A stretch of DNA of 64,000 nucleotides, taken from the NCBI GenBank assembly GCA_008921705.1, contig VFFE01007724.1:3954153-4018152 (forward strand). The letters run 5' to 3'. Below are positions 49,580 to 60,000 of this stretch, in pieces (position 1 is the first letter of the stretch; the number at the start of each line of letters is the position of its first letter). This DNA comes from Burhinus oedicnemus (taxonomy: Eukaryota > Chordata > Aves > Charadriiformes > Burhinidae). Made by a program: the position numbers and the translations under genes. The notes beneath the pieces were generated by a model, which searched no databases, was not told the DNA's origin, and worked only from the letters and a program-made list of their open reading frames with translations.

Positions 49580-49700
49580 GTCAGTAATTCATGAGAAAGC
49601 ACAGGGTAAGCTCCATTTGCATAAACAGTTAAAGATTATTTCCAACTATTAACCACAGCAGCAAAAATCACGATTGCTTCGTCAGTCACACACAACACAA
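49580..49700. promoter_or_regulatory. Candidate regulatory element with octamer and RUNX words
   Basis: A perfect octamer-type ATTTGCATAA at 49615-49624 is followed 26 bases later by a RUNX-like TAACCACAG (49650-49658), in a repeat-free AT-rich block. The words are short and could occur by chance. There is no conservation evidence. Confidence 0.22.
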
Positions 49701-52034
49701 AAGAGTCCAAGCTTTTTTCTGCAAATCAAGTTCCAGTATAATAAACAATTTAACCCTTTCCATTAACCAGAAGTCAAGAAGCCATAGCAATTAGGCTAAA
49801 AAGGAGGAAAAGAAATGGATGAAGCCAAAATAACAATAGCACGTTTGGGCAGCACTGCAGAAATGACACAAAACTGGCTGGATTTCAGCATCTGGTTGCT
49901 TTGCAGCTCTAGGGCAGGTCTGGCCATACAATCTTTACGTAGGAACCAGCCTCTGCCCACTCGTCCCTTCTGCTTTCCTTCCAGCAGACAGCAGCAGTGG
50001 GGGGAGATCGGCTTCCCCTGTGCCGCCCTCCCCAGTCTGCGCGCCAGATAAAGTTGCCTTGGCACTTATTCCATCAGAGGCAAGGCGCTTTTCTCCAGTT
50101 TTTAATAAAAAAAAAAATCCCTACCTCAACCCAAACACACGTCTCCTGCCCATGTGCTAAATAGCTTAATTTCCCCTTCACTTATACTGCCCTGCAACTC
50201 CTTCTATTTGTTATGTCATCACGGATGACACAGTTTGCTCGACGCCCTCAGTAGTGAAGTGCAAAAAAGGTATTAAAAATACAGGCCGCTTCTCTGGCTG
50301 ACTGAGGGTTAGTTTTAGCGCAAGTGAGGGGGGAAAGGGGTGTTTCTTTTGCCTAAATAACAAAAGGACTCTGCGGGGCAGCCTGCAGCATCGGCCATAA
50401 CCGCTTCCTCCAGACAGCCCCCGCAACCCCCAGTCTGGGGAACTTGATGGCTTTGGCTTCGTTTCCAGCTGGCCTGATCTGGGAACAGGTATCCCACAGC
50501 TTGCACTGCTCTGATCTTGATTTACGAGGGCCTGAGATCCCTGATTAAAAAATCAGAAGTCCTGAAGCAATACTAGCATTTCTTTGCAGCTAACTTTCTC
50601 TCTTAGTCACCCATTAGGGACTGCAAACTGTTAATGAGCCTCCTGCTGCTTTTCTGTACTGCTTTGTGGTCAGAGCCCTTAAATTCAGATTGAATTTGCA
50701 ACCTCATTGGGTTTCTTTCCTTATTTCTCCTCATTTCTGATCTTTTGAGGCAGGTTTTTGTTCTGAAGACTACTCCCAATTTGATACATTAACCTCATTG
50801 AGGACATAGTTGCATTCGAAAATGACATTTCTTCCTCATTGCTGCACTGCTCACTGAAGTACTTTAAGTGTTGCAGAAGATCTAGAGGCTCATAATCCTT
50901 AAAAGTCTACCTGTTTGTGTGAAGAGCATATCGTGCCTCTGAAGAGCATTGTTCCTCTGGCGCTTCCTCCTCCATTTCATGCCCACGTTAGGCAGTTCTT
51001 CATCCAAGGACGCAGGAAAACAACAGACTTGCACCAATACTCAACCCACTTGAAGCTAGGCCTCAACACAAGATGTTGTTCAACACTCCGTCGCTGAAGG
51101 GGGCTGGTGCCCTCATATAGACCCATCTCTTCCCCACAACCTTCGTCCCAATCACCACCCTGGGCAGCCTTGCTGCTGGTGGGATTGCTGAAGACCCCAT
51201 AGGACATGCTGGGAGCCGGGACCACCTGGCACTGCAGCCTGTGTAAGACTCACCCAACAAAACCCACTTAGCCCCTGTGCTTTCTCATCTTGCTAAAAGC
51301 AGGCACACAAACTGCCTTAATGGCCCTAAAAGCAAAGACTAGTCGCACTTTCTTAAGCAAAAGCTAGAAGAGCCCTACTTCTGCTAGAAGAGCAGACAAT
51401 AAGAGAGGAAAAGTGGAAAACCCTTCTGCTGGGGACCCTCAGTCCCTTTATAGGAGAAGGCTGAGCTGCTCTAATTCCCTCCAGCTGAGCTGGATGCTGC
51501 CACCCATCTGCAGCTGGAAACCAGAGCCCTCTGCAGGTTTACCACTCCAGTGGAGACCATGGACTTAAGGTGGTGGTGAAACTTGTGAGGGATTGCTGCG
51601 TGTCTGATGTCTCTGCAGCTCTGCTGAATTACCAAGTGCGAGACTGAATCGTTTTGTTTTTTTTTTTTTCTTTATCCTCATTGTTTCAGCGAGCTGCAGT
51701 TGCATTCCTGGGGCACAGTCCGCTCTTCAGATTGGCAAACTGTAGGTTAGGCTTTCAATTGATTTATGGCTTGTTTTCCTAGGGTGGTTAGCTAGCTAAC
51801 ACAGAAAAGAGAAGAAGGATCTAGACAACATATATTGTCTTGTTTCATGACCTTTCGAAGAATTTTGGCTCAGGGGCTAAGGGAAGGCCCCTCTTCCATG
51901 TAGGAAAAACGTAAAGCAGCAAGACAAGTGCAGTTGTACTCCTTGAGAGTTGAGGATTGGGTTTTGGCAGTATTTTAAATTATTTTGGGGGAACTTTAGA
52001 TGTTATTATACACTGAGTAGCTCATAGGTTTGCA
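49701..52034. other. Unique non-coding DNA
   Basis: No recognisable gene. A poly-T run lies near 51657-51670. Frames are short. Confidence 0.5.
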
Positions 52035-52135
52035 TGTATCCTCACAACAGCCCTAAGAAATAAGGAAATACTGATTCCACCTTACACCCAGAGAACTGAG
52101 GCGCAGGAAGAGATGTATGAGGGCTTGCTGATGGG
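52035..52135 (+). mobile_element. CORE-SINE/MIR-like relic
   Basis: TGTATCCTCACAACAGCCCTA, an A-rich middle, then CCACCTTACACCCAGAGAAC and TGAGGCGCAGG follow the order of the MIR core (TCCTCACAACAACCCTATGAGG ... CCATTTTACAGATGAGAAACTGAGGC). Several mismatches and small indels indicate an old insertion. The consensus is recalled, not computed. Confidence 0.55.
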
Positions 52136-53220
52136 AAATGCAGAGCACTGACCTGCCCATGGTGGGGCATCCTGCAGGAGAACCATAAATGACTGCGGTC
52201 CTTCAGGTGCCACTGCAGCAACCTGTCCGTCGCTTGGCTAAAACACAGCTTTCCTCCCAATGAATGGGGCTCCCTAGCACTGGCCTAAACCACAGCTTTA
52301 AACCGGAGCTTCAGACCTGTCCTGTGAAAGGCTGAGCCTCTCTGATAAGGTGCACCAGGTCCTCCATTTCCCCCGTTTTCACGTGGGACAGCCTGCTGAC
52401 TACAGAAATACCTTGATGCTCAAAACTGTGTTCAGGAACACTAAAACAAAAACAAACCTAAATGCGGTAGATGTCCCCTGAGAAATAGTGTGACGCAAGT
52501 TGTAATCATCCAGCCCCTGCTGTGCTGCGCTATCAGACGTGAGAATAAACAGCAGAGCAAGAGCACTCCTGTGGCGCAGCAGTTGTTGGCCTCCGTACAA
52601 AGGCTGATGGCAGCCCAGCCATCCCGGGCCCTCGAGGCTGCCATGGGGAACGGCATGGGTGATGCTGCAAGGGCTTGGGGTGCCCAGATTCCCCCTGCAG
52701 CCAGCTCCACGCCGAAGCTGAGCACCTCCATGAGCGAGCCCACTGCTGGTGTTACCCCACGTCACTGCAAACAGCTTGAGGTGGATCACCCTTACCTGGT
52801 GGTGATGTAGAGCTTGCAGAGCCCGTGTGATGTCTGAACGAACTCCCCACTCTCAACAAACCTCTTTTATTCCTAAGAAATGGGTCAATCATGGCAATGC
52901 ATAATCCTACCTTTTCTAGACCTGTGTGATAACAATTATCGCTGTCAAAGATCCTGCTTACTTAATGGCTCAGTAATACAGGAGGTCCAACAGATCTTGG
53001 AGCAAATTAATGTATTTAGCTGGGATGTTAGAAAATGGAAGAAAGGAGAAGAAAAAATAGGATCCCATCACATGGCTCCTCTTAGCTTTCGACTTGGCCC
53101 CTCAAATGTTTCCAAAACAGCAGGAGTACGACTTGGCTGTAAGTCTATATTATGTAATAGCAATTCTTTGTTTCCTCTCACTTTAAGGTTTAGCAACAGT
53201 GAAGAAAAAAACCCTCATAT
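52136..53220. other. Unique non-coding DNA
   Basis: No recognisable gene. 129- and 106-codon frames overlap on opposite strands at 52400-52810 without domains. Confidence 0.5.
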
Positions 53221-53560
53221 ATAGAAACGGGGCGGGGGGGGGGAGGGGGAGAGAACGTTAAGACGATGCTGAATCCCTTTGAGCTATTAATGGAGAATTG
53301 CATAACCGCTGCCGTGGGGTTGCTAGGTTTTACCACGTCCCTGCGCCGTGTTAAATATTAACAGTACTTGTACTTTCGGCGATATCGCTGCTGCCGAGCC
53401 TGGATACGGCCCCGCCAATCCCAGCCGCTGGCTGGGTTTCCATGGAGCCGATAGCACCCCTTCTCTTCATTCACAATGAAATCCTCCCAGCACTTGGCTA
53501 AATCCATCTCCGAAAATGAGGCGTGTACAAACGAAGCAGAGCGGTTTTTCGGCGTTTGCT
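53221..53560. other. CpG-retaining block with a G-run, possible small CpG island
   Basis: In 53221-53460 I counted 17 CpG against about 19 expected from C and G counts (60 C, 75 G in 240 bases), an observed/expected near 0.9. CpG richness continues to 53560. A G-run (53231-53251) opens the block. This suggests a segment unmethylated in the germ line, such as a promoter or enhancer, or a functional exon. Confidence 0.5.
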
Positions 53561-53564
53561 CCAT
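53358..53564 (-). CDS. Small 68-codon ATG frame in the CpG-rich block, unknown
   Basis: No family is recognised. On the minus strand an ATG (53564-53562) opens 68 codons to a TAA. An in-frame TGA lies just upstream, so the ATG is the natural start. CpGs are kept in many codons, and the peptide has a mixed middle (DLAKCWEDFIVNEEKGCYRL) and a very basic end (QARQQRYRRKYKYC). No signal peptide or membrane segment is visible. The CpG density and composition are the only reasons to list it; a 68-codon frame is easily random, and no splice or poly-A evidence supports it. A young CR1 lies about 160 bases to the right. Confidence 0.18.
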   Translation of the reverse strand: MEQTPKNRSASFVHASFSEMDLAKCWEDFIVNEEKGCYRLHGNPASGWDWRGRIQARQQRYRRKYKYC

Positions 53565-53722
53565 GCCTCATAGATGTGGGGGGGTGTGCTCGCTTCGTCT
53601 TAAAAAAAGCAAGGTTTAGAAATGACGCCTGTTTTGTCTTGCCTGGCAGATCTGCAGAGTCGCATGGTGCTTTTAACCCTCATGTCACCAGCTCTGAAAT
53701 AGCTACCTGTGCGGCCGGATTC

Positions 53723-54060
53723 CTTTCCGTACTTAAAGGGGGCTTATAGGAAAGATGGGGACAAACTTTTTAGCAGGGCCTGTTGCAATAGGACAAGGAG
53801 TAATGGCTTTAAACCAAAAGAGGGTAGATTTAGACTAGATATAAGGAAGAAATTTTTTACAATGAGGGTGGTGAAACACTGGAACAGGTTGCCCAGAGAG
53901 GTGGTAGATGCCCCATCCCTGGAAACATTCAAGGTCAGGTTGGAGGGGGCTCTGAGCAACCTGATCTGGTTGAAGATGTCCCTGCTCATTGCAGGGGGGT
54001 TGGACTAAGCGACCTTTAAAGGCGCCTTCCAACCCAAACCATTCTATGATTCTGTGATCC
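53723..54060 (+). mobile_element. CR1 LINE 3' fragment, about 0.34 kb, young-looking
   Basis: The plus-strand frame from 53727 to 54008 encodes the C-terminal CR1 ORF2 segment (AYRKDGDKLFSRACCNRTRS, then [20 protein letters not shown] and LPREVVDAPSLETF), with no internal stop in the remaining part. It ends in CCATTCTATGATTCTGTGATCC, the CR1 octamer tail. It closely matches the 3' end of the minus-strand copy at 19661-21445, so both belong to one subfamily. It is 5'-truncated near 53723. Confidence 0.94.
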
Positions 54061-54384
54061 TCCCCCCCTGGCCACTGTTTCTCCTCCTCATCTACCTTCC
54101 TTCAGTTTCTTGGCTTAAATTAGACCGTAAAATCTTCTGGACTAGATATGCAAAAAATACATAAAATATCTTCTAAACCATGGTTTGCTTTCTTTTCCCC
54201 CAGTAACGCAACTGTCATCAAAACCTTTCAGATTTACATTTAAAGCATCTTAATGGAGTTAGTGGTGCAGATTTTCAACACATTGGCTTCATGGGACCAG
54301 TTTATATCTGTTCCGGGACCAGTTTTCATCCATGCTGGATGCTGAGAGGTTTTGCTTGCTGTTGCTCTTTGGAGAAGGGCAGCA
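54061..54384. other. Unique non-coding DNA
   Basis: No gene or repeat recognised. Confidence 0.5.
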
Positions 54385-54565
54385 CTAGATGCTAGAGATC
54401 TGCATATTCAATATGCATGTGAGCTCAAACAGCTTTTTGTTATGTCTCTAATTAGGCTAAGTAGGGTGTTGGATTCAAGTGCTAATTAGAAATGACCACT
54501 CTAAAATACATTAGGATATTTAGGGCTGTGTGCTGTTTGCATATTCACATTCCAGCTGCTGCTGG
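54385..54565. promoter_or_regulatory. Candidate enhancer: clustered POU, homeodomain, TEAD and E-box words
   Basis: Within 180 bases lie the perfect odd palindrome TGCATATTCAATATGCA (54401-54417, POU-type), two identical CTAATTAG homeodomain sites (54448-54455 and 54482-54489), a TTTGCATA (54536-54543), a TEAD-type CATTCCA (54548-54554) and an overlapping CAGCTG E-box (54553-54558). The block is free of recognisable repeats. Known developmental enhancers in vertebrate deserts combine such sites. Function here is inference only. Confidence 0.35.
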
Positions 54566-54884
54566 AGGGTTTGTGTGAGTAATGATGTCAGTCCATCTAC
54601 CTAATCCCTTTTAACCTGTGACATTATTTATTTTATTTCATTTTTTTTTCACAGGTACACCAGGTCTAAGAAAATGGGTTTCTGTCAGTGGAAATATGGA
54701 AATAAGCATGCACAGGGCAAGGTGTTATCCCTGGCAAAAGGCGGGGAGGGAGTATTTGGCAGTGAGAGGCAGGGGCTGGCAGACAGGACTGGTCCAGCCC
54801 TCTAAAATAACGATGTGATTATCCTCCGTTTGCCCAGCACTGAGGAGTGGGTCCCTGGGAGTAGCCTGAAGGGGAATCTAGGCT
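54566..54884. other. Unique non-coding DNA
   Basis: Nothing recognised apart from a T-run (54640-54651). Confidence 0.5.
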
Positions 54885-55135
54885 CATAGGGTCACAGGGT
54901 AATACAGGTTGAAAGGGGCCTCAGGAGGTCTGTAGCCTCGCTCGGAGCAGGGTCAGTGAGGAGGGCACACCAGGGTTTACCTAACTGGGTCCTCCAGCCC
55001 TCTGAGGACGGGGACAGCCCAACCTCTCTGGGTAAATGTCACACTGCTCCTGACTAGCTGCTTCACTGTGATTTCAGATGTGTGAATGAAGAACCTGAAG
55101 CCCTCCTGGCATATACTGCCCCTTCCTATTGTAAG
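54885..55135 (-). mobile_element. Old CR1 LINE 3' fragment
   Basis: GGGTCACAGGGTAATACAGG, then GGCCTCAGGAGGTCTGTAG, GAGCAGGGTCAGTGAGGAG, and GGACAGCCCAACCTCTCTGG followed by GTAA follow the conserved order of an old CR1 subfamily 3' region read on the complementary strand. Divergence and indels are clearly greater than in the 53723 copy. The right edge is approximate. Confidence 0.7.
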
Positions 55136-58100
55136 TGCAATCTGTAAGCCTACAGGCAGACTGGGAAGGAGATGCAAGTCTTTCCTACAATTGCTCTGCT
55201 TCAGTGAGGACTTCAGGTCCAACAGAAACAGGCAATAGTAGCTCAGATATACTGATGGGGGGGGGAACATATCATCAAAGTCAGTTGTGAGTGTCAATGG
55301 ACAGGGTTGTGCCCTGAGCTGGGCCAGGGGAGGTGATCTCTGTTCTCTTCCCCTGGAGCCATCAAAAGGCAGGACAGAGACCAGCCTGTGATGTTCGTAG
55401 ACATATGAATTTCCAATGAGTGGCTTGATAGGAATAAATTTAACAAAAATGTCTGCTCCAAGAGCTTGACTTGAGGGATACTGAGAATATGACACCTACA
55501 GATGAGCTAAGAGGGTTGGGGGGCTCTTGGCACCTTCCAAGATGAAGCTACAAACAGGAATAGCAACCTTTCAGGTCACTTGTGTGAATAGTGGCTGCTT
55601 GATACAGCCAATTAGTGGAAACAATAACAGCCTCTGCTTCCTAAATCTACCCTGCAGCATATAAACAAGGGCAAGGCTGTGCCATCGCGTTTATGGCTTG
55701 GCAGCAGTGGGGTGAGTTTGGTCAGTGCCCGTATGGTGTGGCCCAGGCACTCTCTCTTTGGAAGGATTGTAAGAAGTATGCAAACAAGGTCCTGGACACT
55801 GCCTGCTGAATGACTCCTCTGGAGCTTGTCCAGATCACCCCTCATCATCCCATCATGCTTCATCCCCAAGAGGCCCATCTGCGATGCTGGAGTTCAGCTG
55901 CGCTCATTATAATCTGGGTTATTCAAGGCAAATGCCTCGCATGATCTGTGATGCCCAGCACTGGAAGGCAAAGCACCCCTTGCTCCCCGATGCCCACTGG
56001 GGAGCCACTGCTAGGATCTGGACGGACACGGGGTCCAAACCCATCTCCTCCCAGTTGGAGAGGAAGCAGCCGCGCTCAGGCCTGTCCAGCAGTCGCAGCA
56101 AAAGCCCATGTCTGCTCTTCATGCCACCGTCAAAGCTGAACTGAGGTTCATTTTCCCATCCCCAGGAGGAGATGGCCAGGCTGGGGACGCTGCATTTCCC
56201 ACCGTGGCAGTGCAGGCTGGCAACCTGGGCGAGCAGCCGAGCTGCAGGTCTGAGCCGAGCAAAGCTGTTTTAAAAGCCATGTTAATTAACCTGACGCTAA
56301 GCTCCACGCTTTCCTTATTCTGGGCAAGGACTGTCGGGTTGCAGAATGCGTTAGCTATTACACGTGCTACGTGCCAGACCGGTCCGGGATTAACCGAAGC
56401 ATTCAAACACGTGACTGCCCTCACGCACCGCAGGGACAAAGTCATCCCGACCCTGTTTCAGCTCTGCGGGTGCGGCACATCCCTGTACCCACAGCTGGGC
56501 ACTGGCACCGTGTCCCCTTTTCCTCCATCAGTGGATGTGTCACCCCTGGATATCCACAGACCCCTTAAATTGAACAGGAGCCATGTTATGGCAAAGCGTG
56601 GCTTTACTATTCAAACGAAGCGGTCGAAGCTGGGGATGGGGAGCAACAGGGAGGGCACAGAGCCCCCGGGTGAGGTGCAGGGCGGGATGCGGCCGGTGTC
56701 AGTGCCTCGCATGGGACCTCACCCTGCCGAAGCTGCAGGGCCATCCTCCCCTGCACATGAGCTTTTCCATGGAGACCCATGTGTGCAAACAAACACATGC
56801 CAGCTTGGCACTTTTGGAGGCTATTGAGAGACTCTTTTCAAGCACAGAGCTCAGCACACACTGTCCTTTTCTCTCCCTTTTTTTTTTTTTTTTTTTTAAA
56901 AGACCCTTGGGAATAATTAAACTTGCCTGCGTGGGCAGGAGGGCCAGGCTGGCTGCCTGCCTGGGGGCTCCGAGCCCTCAAGATGTGTCCCTGCTGCGGC
57001 TGCATCTTGCACAGCCCCAATGCTGCTCAGGAACTTGACCACATGGAAAAATAGCCATGAAAAATCCAGCCCCACTCGCCAGCTTGCAGCTGAGACAGGG
57101 GGAAAACCAGGCAGCCCCACTCCGGCCAAGACAGCAGCAGGATCTGACCCCATCCTGCCCTGTGCGAGCCCACCTGCCCCGGGATGCCCATCTGCTGTTA
57201 TTCCTCATCCACCACCCCTCTGCCGGGCAAGGGACCTTTCTCAGGTTTAACGTCCCTGCTCTCCACATCGCTCTCGTGGTGAGGATGTGGTCCCACTGCA
57301 CCTACAGCCTGTGATCACCCTGTAGATATTCTTTTGTTTGCTTTTGCATGGTATTGAAAGCAACAATATCATTTACTACCAGTTTTCACGCCTGGGTCCT
57401 CCTCTCTCATGCTACTCACGGGTGGCCGTGTTTTCCCAGACCGGGGTTTGTCAGTGCCGCAGCCCGCCACAGCCTGAGCCGGCCGTGGGTATTGTATTCA
57501 CCCCTCCAGGTTTTGAGACCTTCTTGAGTTACAGCCTCTCCCCCTGGCTCCAGCCTGACCCACCAGCAGCTGAGATGGATGCTTCTGAGCTGCTATGGCC
57601 TGTTCTCAGGATACAAATGATCTCGTTCAGGTGTTTAATGATGCCTTAATAAACATTGCAGCTATAGCTACTCCGTCTCCAGACCCATTACTCTTAGTTT
57701 GGTCTAGTTACCATGTTACAATGTTGAGTTGAGAGTTTTCACTAAAAATGCATAAACGTTTGGGCAGCGCTGGGTTGTGTGAAGCCAGGATCGAAACACA
57801 AATGGGCTGCGCCTTGCCTGAAATCCCAAAGCAAAGGGGTTATTGTAAAGCTGGTATAAACCCAAGCTGGTCTAGGTCCAACGTTGGCTTGGCTCCGGTT
57901 CAGATTCATTTCTGAAGTCAAACTGATGAACCTCCAGCCCTCCAGTACATTTACAGGGGATAAACACGGACATATCTATGGCTTAACAGAACCATAATTT
58001 CTGCCTGAATGCTTTATTATTTGAAAAGCGTAAATAAGATGAAGTGAAAAGGACAAGCCCCTTTAATCTATGAGTGGTGTGCTAAATGATGGTGGTAAAT

Positions 58101-60000
58101 CTTTGCTGGCTCTGTGGCAGGTATAGCTGATTTGCACTCCCAAATGGCAGTGATTTTATTCCACAAACCACACTGAAGGTGTGGAGATCAGCTTTTTGAG
58201 AAAAAACAAAACCCTACTTTTGACCAGGCTTGGATGGGAATAGTTAGCAGGGCATTGCAAAGAGACTGGGTGTATTTTGCCTTTCTGATGGAGGAAATGC
58301 CCACCCTGTGCTGGCCGTGAACTTTGTCATGCTCCCTTCTTATCTCCTTCTCTGCATTTCTTATCACTCCTGATCTATTTATTGCTCTGCTATGCATGCT
58401 TTTCTAGCCTGGTAGATGAGGCCATCTCAAGGTCGGCGTGTTCAGGTGTCCCTGAAAAAGCTCCCACCCCCAACAGTGTGGAGGCCATCTGTGCTACGAT
58501 CCCTGCAGGCTCCCCTCCAACACAGGGGACCAGTTGTTTTGGTGAGTTTTCTACAGCAATGTGCAATCTTGAGACCCACAAGTCTGCGGGAGATGCTCAC
58601 ACTGCTGCTGGAGCGCAGTCATTGATTGAAACCATCCACGTCATGTGTGCATGTGTGTCTAACCAAAGTGCGGTCTACAGGCTGACGGACGACCAGTTGG
58701 TGGTGGGGCTGTTCTTTCAATCAGGATTTCAACCATGGTCAGGATGGAAAAAAAAAATCAATAAATGCATACAGGCTCAAGCATAAATGTCCTTTCTCTT
58801 TCTGGGTTTAATGTTTATCATTTGGTGGAGAGCAGACCTTGCACGTGGCATTTGAGTGTGTTTTATTTGCAAAGCACCTGGAGGTAGTTTTACAGGAAAG
58901 ACACTATATATAATTTTCTCATGATGTTGCATTATTTTGTACAAAGTGCAAATTGCTGCTGATCTGCTTGTCTCTGTTCTGCACATACATTCAAAGTTTA
59001 ATTCGTCCACATCCTGGCCCCCCGAGACCTTCGGTACTGGGGAAAGCGGGGGGACCTTCTGGGAACTGTCAGTCAAAAAAAGATCTTCTGAAAATGTTTT
59101 TCCCCTCTGTCCATCTCTTAATGGCTCTAGCTGAGATGTCTGAGCTGAGGAAAACTCCACCCCTGCAGCTTCGACTTGGAAAGAGCAGAAAAATCCAACT
59201 AAATCTCCTTAAAAAAAAAACCCAGGAATTCATGTTATTCAGAAAGAATTTCTGTCCTCCTTTCAGTCCCACTGGAGTTTTCTGTAAGGCAATCAATGAG
59301 TAATAACCAAGAAAAGACTTTAAAAAAGAAGTCCCTCATTGCTGTCATATTTACCGCATTGTGCATTCCAGCCTTGAATCGGGCAACCTAAGAAACTGAG
59401 GAAAAAGAGAAAAATAAAGAAAAATAACTAACTCTGCTGAGGATGCTCGTGCACTCACCTTCATTCATGTTCCCTGCGGGGGGGGTGCTGGGGTGATGCA
59501 TTTGTGCCATATAGCACCATAGTGTCTCTGCTAGGAAGCCCGGTCCCCAGCATAGCACAGGGACCATCAGCACTGTGGGGACAGCACAGAGGTGCCCTTC
59601 ACCATGGGACCCAACGGGGAGCACATCAGCATCGAGAGAAAGAGACCCTTTAAAGAACTGTGAGAAGTTTAATGGAAGTAATAAATTGGGATTCTTCCTT
59701 AATCCTTGCAAGTTGGTTTTTTTTTGTGAATGCAAGGGCTGGAGAAGTCTCTTTGAACGAGATTAACATTTTATCAGCAAAATGTTCTGGTCTCCTGAGG
59801 GAGAGATAAAACAGTTAGTTGGCAACGTGGTACTCGGCACATGGTCGCAGAGCTCCTCCCCTGTCCTGCCAGGGTTGCAGGTATGTCTGGGCTCAGAGAA
59901 AAGGGCTGGGGGAAAGGAAACCTGAAAGACAGACTTTTTGAGGTGGCTAAGGCGCACACTCCTTCTTGCAGCACTGAAAACACAGGTGGCCCAATTACCT
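55136..60000. other. Unique non-coding DNA
   Basis: No recognisable gene. The longest frame of the window (239 codons, 56108-56827) lies here in GC-rich DNA without a domain and is discussed as rejected. A 19-base poly-T run lies at about 56879-56897. Confidence 0.5.

Noticed and set aside
54977..55495. 172-codon minus frame
   Set aside because: Its C-terminal part reads through the old CR1 fragment and the rest has no recognisable domain. Treated as chance plus repeat sequence.
56108..56827. Longest frame of the window, 239 codons from an ATG, plus strand
   Set aside because: It lies in GC-rich DNA where stop codons are sparse, has no recognisable domain, signal peptide or splice context, and overlaps long frames on the other strand. 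One frame of this length is about what chance allows in 64 kb.
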